A program made the position numbers and the translations under genes. Under the pieces are notes generated by a model. The model did no database searches. It saw only the letters and a list, made by a program, of their open reading frames with translations, and was not told where the DNA came from. This document shows positions 49,815 to 59,259 of a stretch of 64,000 nucleotides of DNA, one piece after another. The stretch comes from Rubrivivax sp. (GTDB lineage: Bacteria; Pseudomonadota; Gammaproteobacteria; Burkholderiales; Burkholderiaceae): NCBI GenBank assembly GCA_016790225.1, contig JAEUOZ010000010.1:31057-95056 (forward strand), written 5' to 3'. Every line of letters begins with the position of its first letter. Within the stretch, counting starts at the first letter, position 1.

Positions 49815-51371
49815 TTGACCTGGCGCCCCAGTCCTTTGCTGCAGATGTCGCTGGCGCTGGTGGCGCTGTGCGGCATGCTGCTGGTGCTGGCCGATGTGCT
49901 GCTGGGCGTCTTTCCGAATCGCCAGCAGCAGCTGCTGGAGCAACGCAAGCAGGTGGGTGAAGCCGTTGCCGTGCAGGTGGCGGCCTTGCTGAAGCAGAGT
50001 GACACCACCGCGCTGCAGTTCACCCTGTCCGAAGTGGCCCGCCGAACGCCGGGCGTACGCTCCCTGGGACTGCGCCGTGCCGATGGCGTGCTGGTGCTGC
50101 ATGCGGGCGATCACGCGGCAGCCTGGGAGGAAGAGCGGCGCGGCGGGGCGTCCACCGCGGACCGCATCGACGTTCCCATGCATGCGGATGGCCGGCGCTG
50201 GGGCAGCTTCGAGCTGGCCTTCCAGGGCGAGCCCATCCCTTCGTGGCTGCGCTGGCTGCGTGATCCGCTGTTCACGACCATGGGGTTCGTCTTTCTGGTG
50301 GGCTCGCTGAGCTTCAGCCTGTACATGCGGCGCGCACTGCAGCACCTGGACCCTTCGCAGGTGATTCCCGAGCGCGTGCAAGGTGCCTTCGACGCCATGG
50401 CCGAGGGCGTCGCGGTGCTCGACACCCGCGGGCGGCTGCTGCTGGCCAACAAGGCCTTCCGGGCCCTCAACGGGCAGGCCGCCGAAGTCAAGGCCGGCCA
50501 GGCCTTGTCCAGCCTCCAGTGGCTGAGCGCCGGGCTCGGGGCCAACCTGCTGCAGCACCCGTGGATGCGCGCCATGAGCGAAGGGGTGCCGCAATCGGGC
50601 GCCACGACCCAGGTTGATCTGGGCGGCAAGGCCGGTGAGACCCGACTGCAGCACCTGGTGATCAATGCCGCGCCGATCCAGGATGCCAGCCGCCGGGTGC
50701 GCGGATGCCTGGCCACCTTCAGCGACGTCTCGCAGCTGCACCAGAGCAACATGGCCCTGCGCGCGGCCATGTTCGAACTGCGGGAATCCCAGGATCAGGT
50801 CAAACGCCAGAACGAGGAACTCAGGCGCCTGGCGACCACCGATCCGATGACCGGCTGCCTGAACCGCCGCGCCTTCACCGAAAGCTACGAGCTGCTGTTC
50901 AGTGGCGCGCGCAGCTCGGGCATGGCGCTGAGCTGCCTCGTGCTGGACATCGACTTCTTCAAGAAGGTCAACGACACCCACGGCCACAGCATCGGCGACC
51001 GCGTGATCCAGGAAGTGGCCAAGCTGATGCAGTCCAATGCCCGTCCTGCCGATCTGGTGTGCCGCTACGGGGGTGAAGAGTTCTGCATCGTGCTGCCCGG
51101 CCTTGACGCGCAGCAGGCCCAGCAGGTCGCCGAGCGCATCCGCAAGGGCGTGGAATCGCGCGCGGGCCCGGCCATCCCGGAGGTGCCTGGCATGAAGGTC
51201 AGCATCAGCGTCGGCGTTGCCACGCTGGCACCGCAGGTGGCCACGCCGCTGGAGATGATCGACCGCGCCGACCAGGCGCTCTACCAGAGCAAGCAGAACG
51301 GCCGCAACCGCGTCACCGTCTTCAGCGCCAGCACGCCCGGCGTGGCGGCAGGCGCTGCGGCCCACGCCTGA
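49815..51371 (+). CDS. Membrane-bound PAS-GGDEF diguanylate cyclase
   Basis: A 518-residue enzyme that would make cyclic di-GMP from two GTP. The topology is a transmembrane span (about 8-34), a periplasmic sensory region, a second span (about 150-170), a PAS domain (about 190-310), a short coiled coil and a GGDEF domain. The active-site loop is RYGGEEF, and the inhibitory I-site RPAD lies five residues before it, so product feedback is expected. GCLNRRAF and DIDFFKKVNDTHGH are the usual GTP-binding segments. It begins 77 bp after the giant gene, on the same strand. This suggests that surface display or synthesis of the giant protein is linked to c-di-GMP, as in other giant-adhesin systems (inference). 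No EAL domain is present. Confidence 0.93.
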   Translation: MTWRPSPLLQMSLALVALCGMLLVLADVLLGVFPNRQQQLLEQRKQVGEAVAVQVAALLKQSDTTALQFTLSEVARRTPGVRSLGLRRADGVLVLHAGDHAAAWEEERRGGASTADRIDVPMHADGRRWGSFELAFQGEPIPSWLRWLRDPLFTTMGFVFLVGSLSFSLYMRRALQHLDPSQVIPERVQGAFDAMAEGVAVLDTRGRLLLANKAFRALNGQAAEVKAGQALSSLQWLSAGLGANLLQHPWMRAMSEGVPQSGATTQVDLGGKAGETRLQHLVINAAPIQDASRRVRGCLATFSDVSQLHQSNMALRAAMFELRESQDQVKRQNEELRRLATTDPMTGCLNRRAFTESYELLFSGARSSGMALSCLVLDIDFFKKVNDTHGHSIGDRVIQEVAKLMQSNARPADLVCRYGGEEFCIVLPGLDAQQAQQVAERIRKGVESRAGPAIPEVPGMKVSISVGVATLAPQVATPLEMIDRADQALYQSKQNGRNRVTVFSASTPGVAAGAAAHA

Positions 51372-51399
51372 GCGGACAGGCCGCCGCAGGCGCGACAGC

Positions 51400-52923
51400 T
51401 CAGGCCACGGCGACCGGAATCTTGCCGATCCGGGCCTGCCACTCCTGAGGACCGGTGTTGTGCACGCTGGTGCCCGCCGCATCCACGGCCACGGTGACCG
51501 GCATGTCCTTGACCTCGAACTCGTAGATCGCCTCCATGCCCAGATCGGCGAAGCCCACCACCCGGGCGGCCTTGATCGCCTTGGCCACCAGGTAGGCCGC
51601 GCCGCCCACGGCCATCAGGTAGGCGCTGCGGTGCTTGCGGATGGCCTCGATCGCCACGGGGCCGCGCTCGGCCTTGCCCACCATCGCGATCAGGCCGGTC
51701 TGCGCCAGCATCATCTCGGTGAACTTGTCCATGCGCGTGGCCGTGGTCGGGCCGGCTGGGCCGACGACTTCGTCGCGCACCGGGTCTACCGGTCCCACGT
51801 AGTAGATGACGCGGTTGCGGAAGTCCACCGGCAGCGGCTCGCCCTTGGCCAGCATGTCCTGGATGCGCTTGTGCGCCGCATCGCGCCCGGTGAGCAGCTT
51901 GCCGTTGAGCAGCAGGGTGTCACCAGGCTGCCAGCTGGCCACCTCGGCCGGCGTGAGGGTGTCCAGGTTGACGCTCTTGCTCTTGTTGTAGTCCGGTGCC
52001 CAGTTGACCTGGGGCCACAGATCCAGGCTCGGCGGCTCCAGGTAGGCTGGCCCGCTGCCATCGAGCACAAAATGCGCGTGCCGCGTGGCTGCGCAGTTGG
52101 GGATCATCGCGATTGGCTTGCTGGCCGCGTGCGTGGGGTAGGTCTTGATCTTCACGTCCAACACCGTGGTCAGGCCGCCCAGGCCCTGGGCGCCGATGCC
52201 CAGCGCGTTGACCTTCTCGTACAGCTCGATGCGCAGCTCTTCCAGCTTGCTGGACGGCCCGCGCTGCAGCAGCTCGTACATGTCGATGTCGTCCATCAAG
52301 GCTTCCTTGGCCATCAGCGCAGCCTTCTCGGCCGTGCCGCCCACGCCGATGCCCAGCATGCCGGGCGGGCACCAGCCGGCGCCCATGGTCGGCACCGTCT
52401 TGAGGACCCAGTCGACGATGCTGTCGCTGGGGTTGAGCATGTAGATCTTGCTCTTGTTCTCCGAGCCGCCGCCCTTGGCGGCCACGGTCACCTCCACCGT
52501 GTCGCCGGGCACCACGTCCATGAAGATGACGGCCGGCGTGTTGTCCTTGGTGTTCTTGCGCTCGAAGATCGGATCGGCCAGCACGCTGGCGCGCAGCACG
52601 TTGTCGCCGTTCAGGTAGCCCTGGCGCACGCCGGCATTCACCGCGTCGGCGATGCTGCCGCTGAAGCCTTCCCAGCTCACGTCCATGCCGATCTTCAGGA
52701 AGACATTGACGATGCCGGTGTCCTGGCAGATGGGGCGCTTGCCCTCGGCGCACAGGCGCGAGTTGGTGAGGATCTGCGCGATGGCGTCCTTGGCCGCGGC
52801 GCTCTGCTCCCGCTCATAGGCGCGTGCCAGGTGGGCGATGTAGTCGGCCGGGTGGTAGTAGCTGATGTACTGCAGCGCGGCGGCGATGCTTTCGATCAGA
52901 TCGGCTTGGCGGATCGTGCTCAT
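51400..52923 (-). CDS. fumA: Class I fumarate hydratase
   Basis: A 507-residue iron-sulfur fumarase that interconverts fumarate and malate in the citric acid cycle. Both class I halves are fused: the alpha part with RLCAEGKRPICQDTG, the [4Fe-4S] segments around GAGWCPPGMLGIGVGG and IPNCAATRHAHF, and the beta part with GRDAAHKRI, YYVGPVDP and GPTTATRMD. The ATG at 52923 was preferred over a start eight codons upstream. It lies 51 bp after mrpG on the same strand and may be read through from the antiporter operon. Length and motifs fit the single-chain FumA/FumB type. Confidence 0.95.
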   Translation of the reverse strand: MSTIRQADLIESIAAALQYISYYHPADYIAHLARAYEREQSAAAKDAIAQILTNSRLCAEGKRPICQDTGIVNVFLKIGMDVSWEGFSGSIADAVNAGVRQGYLNGDNVLRASVLADPIFERKNTKDNTPAVIFMDVVPGDTVEVTVAAKGGGSENKSKIYMLNPSDSIVDWVLKTVPTMGAGWCPPGMLGIGVGGTAEKAALMAKEALMDDIDMYELLQRGPSSKLEELRIELYEKVNALGIGAQGLGGLTTVLDVKIKTYPTHAASKPIAMIPNCAATRHAHFVLDGSGPAYLEPPSLDLWPQVNWAPDYNKSKSVNLDTLTPAEVASWQPGDTLLLNGKLLTGRDAAHKRIQDMLAKGEPLPVDFRNRVIYYVGPVDPVRDEVVGPAGPTTATRMDKFTEMMLAQTGLIAMVGKAERGPVAIEAIRKHRSAYLMAVGGAAYLVAKAIKAARVVGFADLGMEAIYEFEVKDMPVTVAVDAAGTSVHNTGPQEWQARIGKIPVAVA

Positions 52924-52974
52924 GGTTCGGGGCTTCTGGAGACACACAGGGGAGTCCCGAACACCCCGAAGGGG

Positions 52975-53370
52975 TCAGGACGACGGACGCCGAGGCGGGC
53001 CGCTGCCGGCACCGGCGGGTGCCTTGGGCACAGGGGGCAGTGGCGGGCGCTCAGCCGGCGATGCTACGCGCAATGCCGCCTTCACCAGCAGATGCGCCGA
53101 GACCGGCGCGGTGAGGAAGAGAAACAGCGTGATGAGCAGCTCGTGCAGGCTGGGCGCGCCGCGCGCGATGCTGAACCACAAGCCTGACGCGATGAGTACG
53201 CAACCCACGCCGAGCGTCGTGGCCTTGGTCGGCCCGTGCAGGCGCTTGAAGAAATCGGACAGCTTGGCCAGCCCCCAGGAGCCGACCAGCGCGAAGGCCG
53301 TGCCCACCACCACCAGCAGCGCGAGCAGGATGTCCAGCCAGACGGGCAGGGTGCTGAGGGCGGTATTCAT
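52975..53370 (-). CDS. mrpG: Mrp-type Na+(K+)/H+ antiporter subunit G
   Basis: A 131-residue membrane protein with three hydrophobic spans (ILLALLVVVGTAFALVGSWG; TTLGVGCVLIASGLWF; ELLITLFLFLTAPVSAHLL) and the family segment FFKRLHGPTKATTLGVG. MrpG is a small subunit required for assembly of the multi-subunit antiporter, which exchanges monovalent cations for protons at the inner membrane. A Pro-rich tail ends the protein. It is separated from mrpF by 100 bp that include a 13-bp tandem repeat; all other junctions in the operon overlap. Confidence 0.93.
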   Translation of the reverse strand: MNTALSTLPVWLDILLALLVVVGTAFALVGSWGLAKLSDFFKRLHGPTKATTLGVGCVLIASGLWFSIARGAPSLHELLITLFLFLTAPVSAHLLVKAALRVASPAERPPLPPVPKAPAGAGSGPPRRPSS

Positions 53371-53418
53371 CGGCGGATGGCAGCAGGCGGTGAATCGGAG
53401 GTCGGGGGCGGGCGTACG

Positions 53419-53457
53419 GGGTCTGCGCGCAGGGTCTGCGATCAGGGTCTGCGAGCA
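53419..53457. repeat. Three tandem copies of a 13-bp repeat between mrpF and mrpG
   Basis: GGGTCTGCG plus four variable bases occurs three times in a row (53419, 53432, 53445), and a fourth partial copy starts at 53458. It occupies the only non-overlapping junction in the mrp set. Confidence 0.85.
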
Positions 53458-53470
53458 GGGTCGGCTCAGG

Positions 53471-53746
53471 CTACTCGACGATGTCGCCGCGCAGCAGAAA
53501 CTTGGCCAGTACCACGGTCCCCAGGAAGCCGAGCAGGGCGATCAGCAGCGCGGCCTCGAAATAGACATCGGTGCCCTTCCAGATGCCCAGCAGCACCAGC
53601 AGCGCGAGCGTGTTGATGTAGAGCGTATCCAGCGACAGGATGCGGTCGGCCACGCCCGGCCCGCGGAACAGCCGCCAGGCATTGAGCAGCAGCGCCACGG
53701 CAAAGCCGCCGATGGCCCAGGGCAGGACGGTGGCCAGCAGGTTCAC
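53471..53746 (-). CDS. mrpF: Mrp-type antiporter subunit F
   Basis: A 91-residue subunit with three hydrophobic spans and the family segment RGPGVADRILSLDTLYINTL. The start is GTG, overlapping the mrpE stop codon by four bases (GTGA), so the two are translationally coupled. A longer frame extending upstream overlaps mrpE and is not used. MrpF is an accessory membrane subunit of the cation/proton antiporter. Confidence 0.93.
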   Translation of the reverse strand: MNLLATVLPWAIGGFAVALLLNAWRLFRGPGVADRILSLDTLYINTLALLVLLGIWKGTDVYFEAALLIALLGFLGTVVLAKFLLRGDIVE

Positions 53747-54267
53747 GTGAAGATCTCCATCAGTGGCCGCTCGTAGCGCGCCTTGATCGAATCGATCAGC
53801 GCAGCCTCGTCGTCGACGTTGAAGGCATGGACCAGCAGGTGGCTGCGGTCTTCGCTGAGATCGGCCGACAAGGTGCCGGGCGTCATGGTGATGATGCCGG
53901 CCAGCGCGACGATGCCGTGCGCATCCCGGATGTCCAGCGGCACCCAGACAAATCGCGGGCTGATCGCCGCCTCGCGCCCGAGGATCAGCCTGGCCACATC
54001 GATGTTGGAGGTGATGATGTCCTTCAGGACGATCAGGCCCAGGCGCAGGATGGCCAGCGGCTTGCGGATGCGCGGCTGCTCGCTGGTGAGCGGCTGCAGC
54101 CACCACGGCAAGGCCCAGGCCAGCAGGCTGCCCAGCAGCAGCTGCCCGAGCGACCAGGACTGGTTGAGCATCGGCCAGGCCAGGAAAAGAACGGCCGAAA
54201 TCAGCGGCGCGGGCAACAGCCTTCGCGGCGCTGGCCGGCCGTCAGGGGGCGTCTTCGGGGGGCTCAT
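53743..54267 (-). CDS. mrpE: Mrp-type antiporter subunit E
   Basis: A 174-residue subunit. Hydrophobic spans at the N-terminus (LISAVLFLAWPMLNQSWSLG, LLLGSLLAWALPWWL) precede the conserved IVLKDIITSNIDVARLIL and ITMTPGTLSADLSEDRSHLLVHAF. The ATG overlaps the mrpD stop by 4 nt and the stop overlaps mrpF by 4 nt. It is a structural subunit of the antiporter complex. Confidence 0.94.
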   Translation of the reverse strand: MSPPKTPPDGRPAPRRLLPAPLISAVLFLAWPMLNQSWSLGQLLLGSLLAWALPWWLQPLTSEQPRIRKPLAILRLGLIVLKDIITSNIDVARLILGREAAISPRFVWVPLDIRDAHGIVALAGIITMTPGTLSADLSEDRSHLLVHAFNVDDEAALIDSIKARYERPLMEIFT

Positions 54268-55991
54268 GGCGCGCTCGCCTTCCTGGCCGCGGCAGCGGCG
54301 TCGCCGGCGGATCCGTCGACGCCCGGCGTCGGGGCCGATTGGGCTTTGCCCTGGCCTTCGCGTTCGCGCATCTCGCGGCGCACATCGATGGCGGCGGGTA
54401 CCGGCCGCGCGGACAGCACCGCCTGACGGTAGCCGGCCGGCTGGAACAGCTGCTGGGCCGTGGCCTGCGTGTAGGCTGCCAGCGGCGCCGCCCAGACGGA
54501 GCAGGCCAGCAGCAGCGCGATCAGCAGCGCCAGAGCTGCCCGGTGGTGCGCCGTGGCGTTGACGGGGCGATCGGCGGCCAGTTCATCATCGGCGGCCACC
54601 GCCGCCTCGGCGCCGACCGGCAGGCCGCGCAGGGCTTCGTCGTCGGAGGCACGCAGGCTGCTGTCCGCCGGTTTCCAGAACAAGCGGCTGCCGCTGGTGG
54701 AAAACGCCACCATCATCATCAGGCTGCCGCTCAGGATCACGGCGACCACCGCGCCGCCCCAAGGCGTCACACCCGCCGACTGCAGCAGCAGGGCCTTGCC
54801 CAGAAAGCCCGCCAGCGGCGGCAGGCCTGCGGCGGCGATGGCCAGCCCGAAGAACAGCAGGCCCAGGCTGAGGCGCTGGCCGGCTACCGGTGCCGGCACC
54901 AGATGATCATCCGCGCTGCCCCTGAGTGCGCGCAGCCGATCGGCAAACAGGAACAGGGCCGCCGCCACCAGCGTGCTGTTGACCAGGTAGAAGAGCCCGG
55001 CGCCCACCGTGCCCGGCCGCGCCAGGGCCACCGCCAGCAGCAGGGTGCCTGCAGAGGCCACCACGGCATTGCCGATCAGCGTGCGCAGGCGCCGCGAAGA
55101 CATCGCGCCCACAGCACCCAGCAGCAGCGTGCCCATGGCGAGCAGCTCCAGCCAGGGTGAGGCGACGGCCGCCGTGGGCCCGCCTTCGGCGCCGAAAATC
55201 AACGTGGTCATGCGCAGGATCGCGTAGACGCCCACCTTGGTCATGATGGCAAACAGGGCCGCCACCGGCGCGCAGGCCGAGCCATAGGTGGCCGGCAGCC
55301 AGAAGAAGAGCGGCAGCAGGGCCGCCTTGACCCCGAAGACCACCAGCAGCATCAGCGCGGCCGATTGCACCAGCAGGGTGCGATCCGGTGGCAACTGCGG
55401 GATGCGCTGCGCCAGATCGGCCATGTTCAGCGTCCCCGTCAGGCCGTAGAGCAGGCTGACCGCAATCAGAAACAGCGCCGAGCCCGTGAGGTTGAAGGCC
55501 ACGTAGTGGATAGAGGCCTTGATGCGCGCCGCACCGGCGCCGTGCAGCAGCAGCCCGTAGGAGGCGATCAGCAGCACCTCGAAGAAGACGAAGAGGTTGA
55601 AGAGATCGGCCGTGAGGAAGGCCCCGTTCAGACCCATCAGCTGAAACTGGAACAGGCTGTGGAAATGCCTGCCCCGAGCATCATCACCCCCGCGGGCGTA
55701 GAGCAGCGCGGCGAAGGCCACCACGCTGGTCAGCAGCACCATCAGTGCCGAGAGACGGTCCAGCGCCAGGGCGATACCGAAGGGCACCTGCCAGTTGCCC
55801 AGCAGGTAGACGTAGGGCGTGGGGCTGCCCGCAGCCATCTGCACGAGCTGGATGCCCATCAGGACCAGCAGCGCCGTGCCGACCAAGGCCAGCCGGCCGG
55901 CCCAGGGCGTGCCGCGGCGCTCCAGCAGCAGCAGCGCGGCGCCCAGCATCAGCGGCAGGACGATGGGGCCGATCACCAGATGCGGCGGCAT
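54264..55991 (-). CDS. mrpD: Mrp-type antiporter subunit D
   Basis: A 575-residue polytopic subunit related to complex I NuoM/NuoN proton-pumping subunits. Key segments are NLFVFFEVLLIASYGLLL (with the essential Glu), HYVAFNLTGSALFLIAVSLL and VFGVKAALLPLFFWLPATYG (with the buried Lys). A long hydrophilic Ala/Arg-rich tail follows. It starts one base inside the mrpC stop (TGATG) and overlaps mrpE by 4 nt. With MrpA it forms the ion-translocating core of the antiporter. Confidence 0.94.
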   Translation of the reverse strand: MPPHLVIGPIVLPLMLGAALLLLERRGTPWAGRLALVGTALLVLMGIQLVQMAAGSPTPYVYLLGNWQVPFGIALALDRLSALMVLLTSVVAFAALLYARGGDDARGRHFHSLFQFQLMGLNGAFLTADLFNLFVFFEVLLIASYGLLLHGAGAARIKASIHYVAFNLTGSALFLIAVSLLYGLTGTLNMADLAQRIPQLPPDRTLLVQSAALMLLVVFGVKAALLPLFFWLPATYGSACAPVAALFAIMTKVGVYAILRMTTLIFGAEGGPTAAVASPWLELLAMGTLLLGAVGAMSSRRLRTLIGNAVVASAGTLLLAVALARPGTVGAGLFYLVNSTLVAAALFLFADRLRALRGSADDHLVPAPVAGQRLSLGLLFFGLAIAAAGLPPLAGFLGKALLLQSAGVTPWGGAVVAVILSGSLMMMVAFSTSGSRLFWKPADSSLRASDDEALRGLPVGAEAAVAADDELAADRPVNATAHHRAALALLIALLLACSVWAAPLAAYTQATAQQLFQPAGYRQAVLSARPVPAAIDVRREMREREGQGKAQSAPTPGVDGSAGDAAAAARKASAP

Positions 55992-56395
55992 CAGCGCGTC
56001 TCCTGTGGCGGGGTGCTCGGCTGCTCTTCAGGCAGCGTGGTGGGCGGCTCCAGCGCCTGCTCGCTGCCGTCCACGTGATCGCTGTCGGTCTCGGCCCGGG
56101 CGCGCAAGGCGATGACCAGCAGCACCGCGGTCATGGCAAAGCTGATGACGATGGCCGTCAGCACCAGCGCCTGCGGCAGCGGATCGGCATAGGACGCCAG
56201 GCTTGGCTCGCGGCCGGCGCTGATGATGGGCTCGGCGTTGATGGCCAGTCGGCCGGTGAAGAAGATGAACAGGTTGACGGCATAGGACAGCAGCGTCAGC
56301 CCCAGCACCAGATCGAAGGTGCGCGGGCGCAACATCAGCCACACACCGGCGGCCGTCAAGGCGCCCAGTCCCAGGGCCAGCAGCGAGGCGGTCAT
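55991..56395 (-). CDS. mrpC: Mrp-type antiporter subunit C
   Basis: A 134-residue NuoK-like subunit with three spans and the family segments [20 protein letters not shown] and [20 protein letters not shown]. An acidic, Pro-rich tail follows. The ATG at 56395 overlaps the end of the mrpAB gene by 4 nt; a longer frame reading to 56539 lies in the mrpAB coding region and is rejected. The stop overlaps mrpD by one base. Confidence 0.94.
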   Translation of the reverse strand: MTASLLALGLGALTAAGVWLMLRPRTFDLVLGLTLLSYAVNLFIFFTGRLAINAEPIISAGREPSLASYADPLPQALVLTAIVISFAMTAVLLVIALRARAETDSDHVDGSEQALEPPTTLPEEQPSTPPQETR

Positions 56396-59259
56396 GCGCG
56401 CGTCTCCCGCAGCGACGGCGCGCTCGAGAGCCTGGCCATGGCCAGCAGCGCGACCATCGTCGCGCCGACCACGGTGAGGAAGACGCCCAGGTCGAAGATC
56501 GAGGCACTGGCCAGCGGCACGGCACCGACCAGCGGCCACATCGGATAGTCATAGGTGCTGGTGAGGAAGGGGGCGCCCAGGAAGAAGCTGGCAATGCCGC
56601 AGCCACCGGCGATGAGCAGGCCCCAGCCCACCCAGCTGCGGTAATCCACGCGCATGCGGCCGTCGACATAGGCCTGGCCGCTGGCCACGAACTGCAGGGT
56701 CAGACCGATGGCCAGCACCAGACCGGCGATGAAGCCGCCGCCGGGCAGGTTGTGGCCGCGCAGGAACAGGTAGATCGACACCATGGCCGTCAACGGCAGC
56801 AGCAGCCGCGCGATCAGCGCGAGGATCAGCGGGTGGCTGTCGGTGGGTCTGGGGGCCGGCGTCAGCGGCGCCGCGGCCGGGCGCCATCCGGCCAGCAGCG
56901 CGTGGATGATGATCGCTGCGATGCCCATCACCGTGATCTCGCCCAGGGTGTCGAAGCCGCGGTAGTCGACGATGATCACGTTGACCGCGTTGGCCCCGCC
57001 GCCCAGCGGCACGGTGGTCTCCAGAAAGTACGGGGAGATCGAGGCAAACGGACGCCCGAGCACCATGTAGATCAGGGCGGCCACCCCGGCGCCGGCGGCC
57101 AGGGCGATCACCGCGTCGCGCCGACGCCGCCTTGGCGAATCCGCCGGATCCCGCGCGGCCGGGGATTCGGGCAGCCAGTGCAGCGCCAGCATCATCAGCA
57201 CGATGGTGGCCATTTCCACCAGCAGCTGCGTCAGGGCCAGATCGGGCGCCGAGAAGTGCACGAAGGCCAGGCTCACGACCAGGCCGACGGCGCCCATCAG
57301 CAGCAGCGCCACCAGGCGCCGGCGGTGCAGCCAGACCGTGCCGAGCGTGGCCGCCATGCCGATGGCCCAGACCGCGAAGAAGGCCAGGCCGGGCAGGGTG
57401 CCGGGGACGCTGGGCCCTGCCTGGCTGCCGCCGCGCAGGAAGGGCAGGGCGCCGGCGAGCACCGCCGTGACCACCAGCACCAGAAGATAACGCTGCAGAT
57501 GACCGGACTGCAGGCCCTGCGTCGCCTGCCCCGCGCGCCGCAGGCCCTGGCGCACCGCCTGCATGAAGAGCTCCCGGCCGCCCTGGCGAGGCACGGCCGG
57601 GACCTTGTCCAGACGGTGCAGGTTGACCCGCCGCTGCAGCACGACATAGAGCACGGTGCCCGCCACGAGCGCCAGCACGCTCATCAGCAGCGCCACGTTG
57701 AAGCCGTGCCAGATGGCCAGCTTGTAGGGCGGCAGCGAACCCACCACCGGGCCCAGCACGGCAGCCTGTGCCGCCACTGCCAGCACCGGTGCGATCGTGA
57801 GGTTGGGCAGCAGGCCGACGGCCAGGCACAGCAGCACCAGCAGCTCCACCGGAACACGCATGAAGTGCGGCGGCTCGTGCGGCGTGCGTGTCAGGCCCAC
57901 CGGCTCGCCATTGAAGAAGACGTCGTGGATGAAGCGGATGCTGTAGGCCACGCTGAAGGCCGCGGCCACGGTGGCCCCGATCGGCAGCAGCCACTCCATC
58001 AGCACATGGCTGTCCTTGTTCAGCGTCTCGGCAAAGAACATCTCCTTGCTGAGAAAGCCGTTCATCAGCGGGACGCCGGCCATCGCGGCGGAGGCCACCA
58101 TCGCCAGCGCCCCGGTGATGGGCATGTACTTCCACAGGCCGTTGAGCTGGCGCATGTCGCGCGAGCCGGTTTCGTGGTCGATGATGCCGGCGGCCATGAA
58201 CAGGCTGGCCTTGAAGGTGGCGTGGTTGAGGATGTGGAAGACGCCCGCCACCACGGCCAGGGGCTCGTCCAGCCCGAACAGCAGCGTGATCAGGCCCAGG
58301 TGGCTGATGGTGGAGTAGGCCAGCAAACCTTTCAGATCATGCTTGAAGAGCGCCATGTAGGCGCCCAGCAGCAGCGTGGCCAGCCCGGTGAGCGAGACGA
58401 TCCAGAACCAGGGCTCGGAGCCGCCCAGCGCCGGGTACATGCGCGCCAGCAGGAAGACGCCGGCCTTCACCATCGTGGCCGAGTGCAGATAGGCCGATAC
58501 CGGCGTGGGCGCGGCCATCGCATGCGGCAGCCAGAAGTGGAACGGGAACTGCGCGCTCTTGGTGAAGCAGCCCAGCAGCACCAGGATCAGCGCCACCAGA
58601 TAGAGCGGGTGCGCCTTGATCTGCGGGCCGGCCTGCAGCACCTGATCCAGATCCGTGCTGCCCACGATGTGTCCGATCAGCAGCACGCCAGCCAGCAGGC
58701 ACAGGCCCCCGAAGCCGGTGATCGTCAGCGCCATGCGCGCGCCTTCGCGGGCGTCCTCGCCCTTCTTGGCATCCGCATGCCAGAAGCCGATGAGCAGGAA
58801 CGAGGACAGGCTGGTCAATTCCCAGAAGACGACCAGCAGCACGAGGTTGTCCGAGGTCACCACGCCCAGCATGGCGCCCATGAAGAGCATCAGGTACGAG
58901 AAGAAGCGGGCGGGCGGATCCTTGGCATCCAGGTACCAGGCGGCATACAGCACCACCAGCGCCCCGATGGCCAGCACCAGCAGGCTGAACATCCAGGCCA
59001 GGCCATCCAGGCGGAAGCCGAAGCGCAGGCCGAGCGCCGGCAGCCATTCAACCGACCAGCGCAGCACCTCGCCGCTCATCACCTGCGGCGTCAGAGATGC
59101 CAGCAGCGCGCAGCCCGACAGCGTGAAGATCCCGGCGAGCCAGGCCGCCGTGCGGCGCTGCGCATTCGGCACGAAGGCCAGCACGGCCGCTGCCGCGAAC
59201 GGCAGCAAGGCCATCAGGGCGAGAGCGGGCGTCTGCGCGACGGCGACGGTGGGAGTCAT
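56392..59259 (-). CDS. mrpA: Mrp-type antiporter subunits A and B fused
   Basis: A 955-residue polytopic protein. The NuoL-like A part covers about the first 770 residues, with [38 protein letters not shown] and TVKAG-type residues in [20 protein letters not shown]. The C-terminal part matches MrpB ([40 protein letters not shown]). In seven-gene Mrp systems these are separate genes, so this is the six-gene 'group 2' arrangement. The ATG overlaps the Ca2+/Na+ antiporter stop by 4 nt. It is the main ion-translocating subunit. Confidence 0.95.
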   Translation of the reverse strand: MTPTVAVAQTPALALMALLPFAAAAVLAFVPNAQRRTAAWLAGIFTLSGCALLASLTPQVMSGEVLRWSVEWLPALGLRFGFRLDGLAWMFSLLVLAIGALVVLYAAWYLDAKDPPARFFSYLMLFMGAMLGVVTSDNLVLLVVFWELTSLSSFLLIGFWHADAKKGEDAREGARMALTITGFGGLCLLAGVLLIGHIVGSTDLDQVLQAGPQIKAHPLYLVALILVLLGCFTKSAQFPFHFWLPHAMAAPTPVSAYLHSATMVKAGVFLLARMYPALGGSEPWFWIVSLTGLATLLLGAYMALFKHDLKGLLAYSTISHLGLITLLFGLDEPLAVVAGVFHILNHATFKASLFMAAGIIDHETGSRDMRQLNGLWKYMPITGALAMVASAAMAGVPLMNGFLSKEMFFAETLNKDSHVLMEWLLPIGATVAAAFSVAYSIRFIHDVFFNGEPVGLTRTPHEPPHFMRVPVELLVLLCLAVGLLPNLTIAPVLAVAAQAAVLGPVVGSLPPYKLAIWHGFNVALLMSVLALVAGTVLYVVLQRRVNLHRLDKVPAVPRQGGRELFMQAVRQGLRRAGQATQGLQSGHLQRYLLVLVVTAVLAGALPFLRGGSQAGPSVPGTLPGLAFFAVWAIGMAATLGTVWLHRRRLVALLLMGAVGLVVSLAFVHFSAPDLALTQLLVEMATIVLMMLALHWLPESPAARDPADSPRRRRRDAVIALAAGAGVAALIYMVLGRPFASISPYFLETTVPLGGGANAVNVIIVDYRGFDTLGEITVMGIAAIIIHALLAGWRPAAAPLTPAPRPTDSHPLILALIARLLLPLTAMVSIYLFLRGHNLPGGGFIAGLVLAIGLTLQFVASGQAYVDGRMRVDYRSWVGWGLLIAGGCGIASFFLGAPFLTSTYDYPMWPLVGAVPLASASIFDLGVFLTVVGATMVALLAMARLSSAPSLRETRA

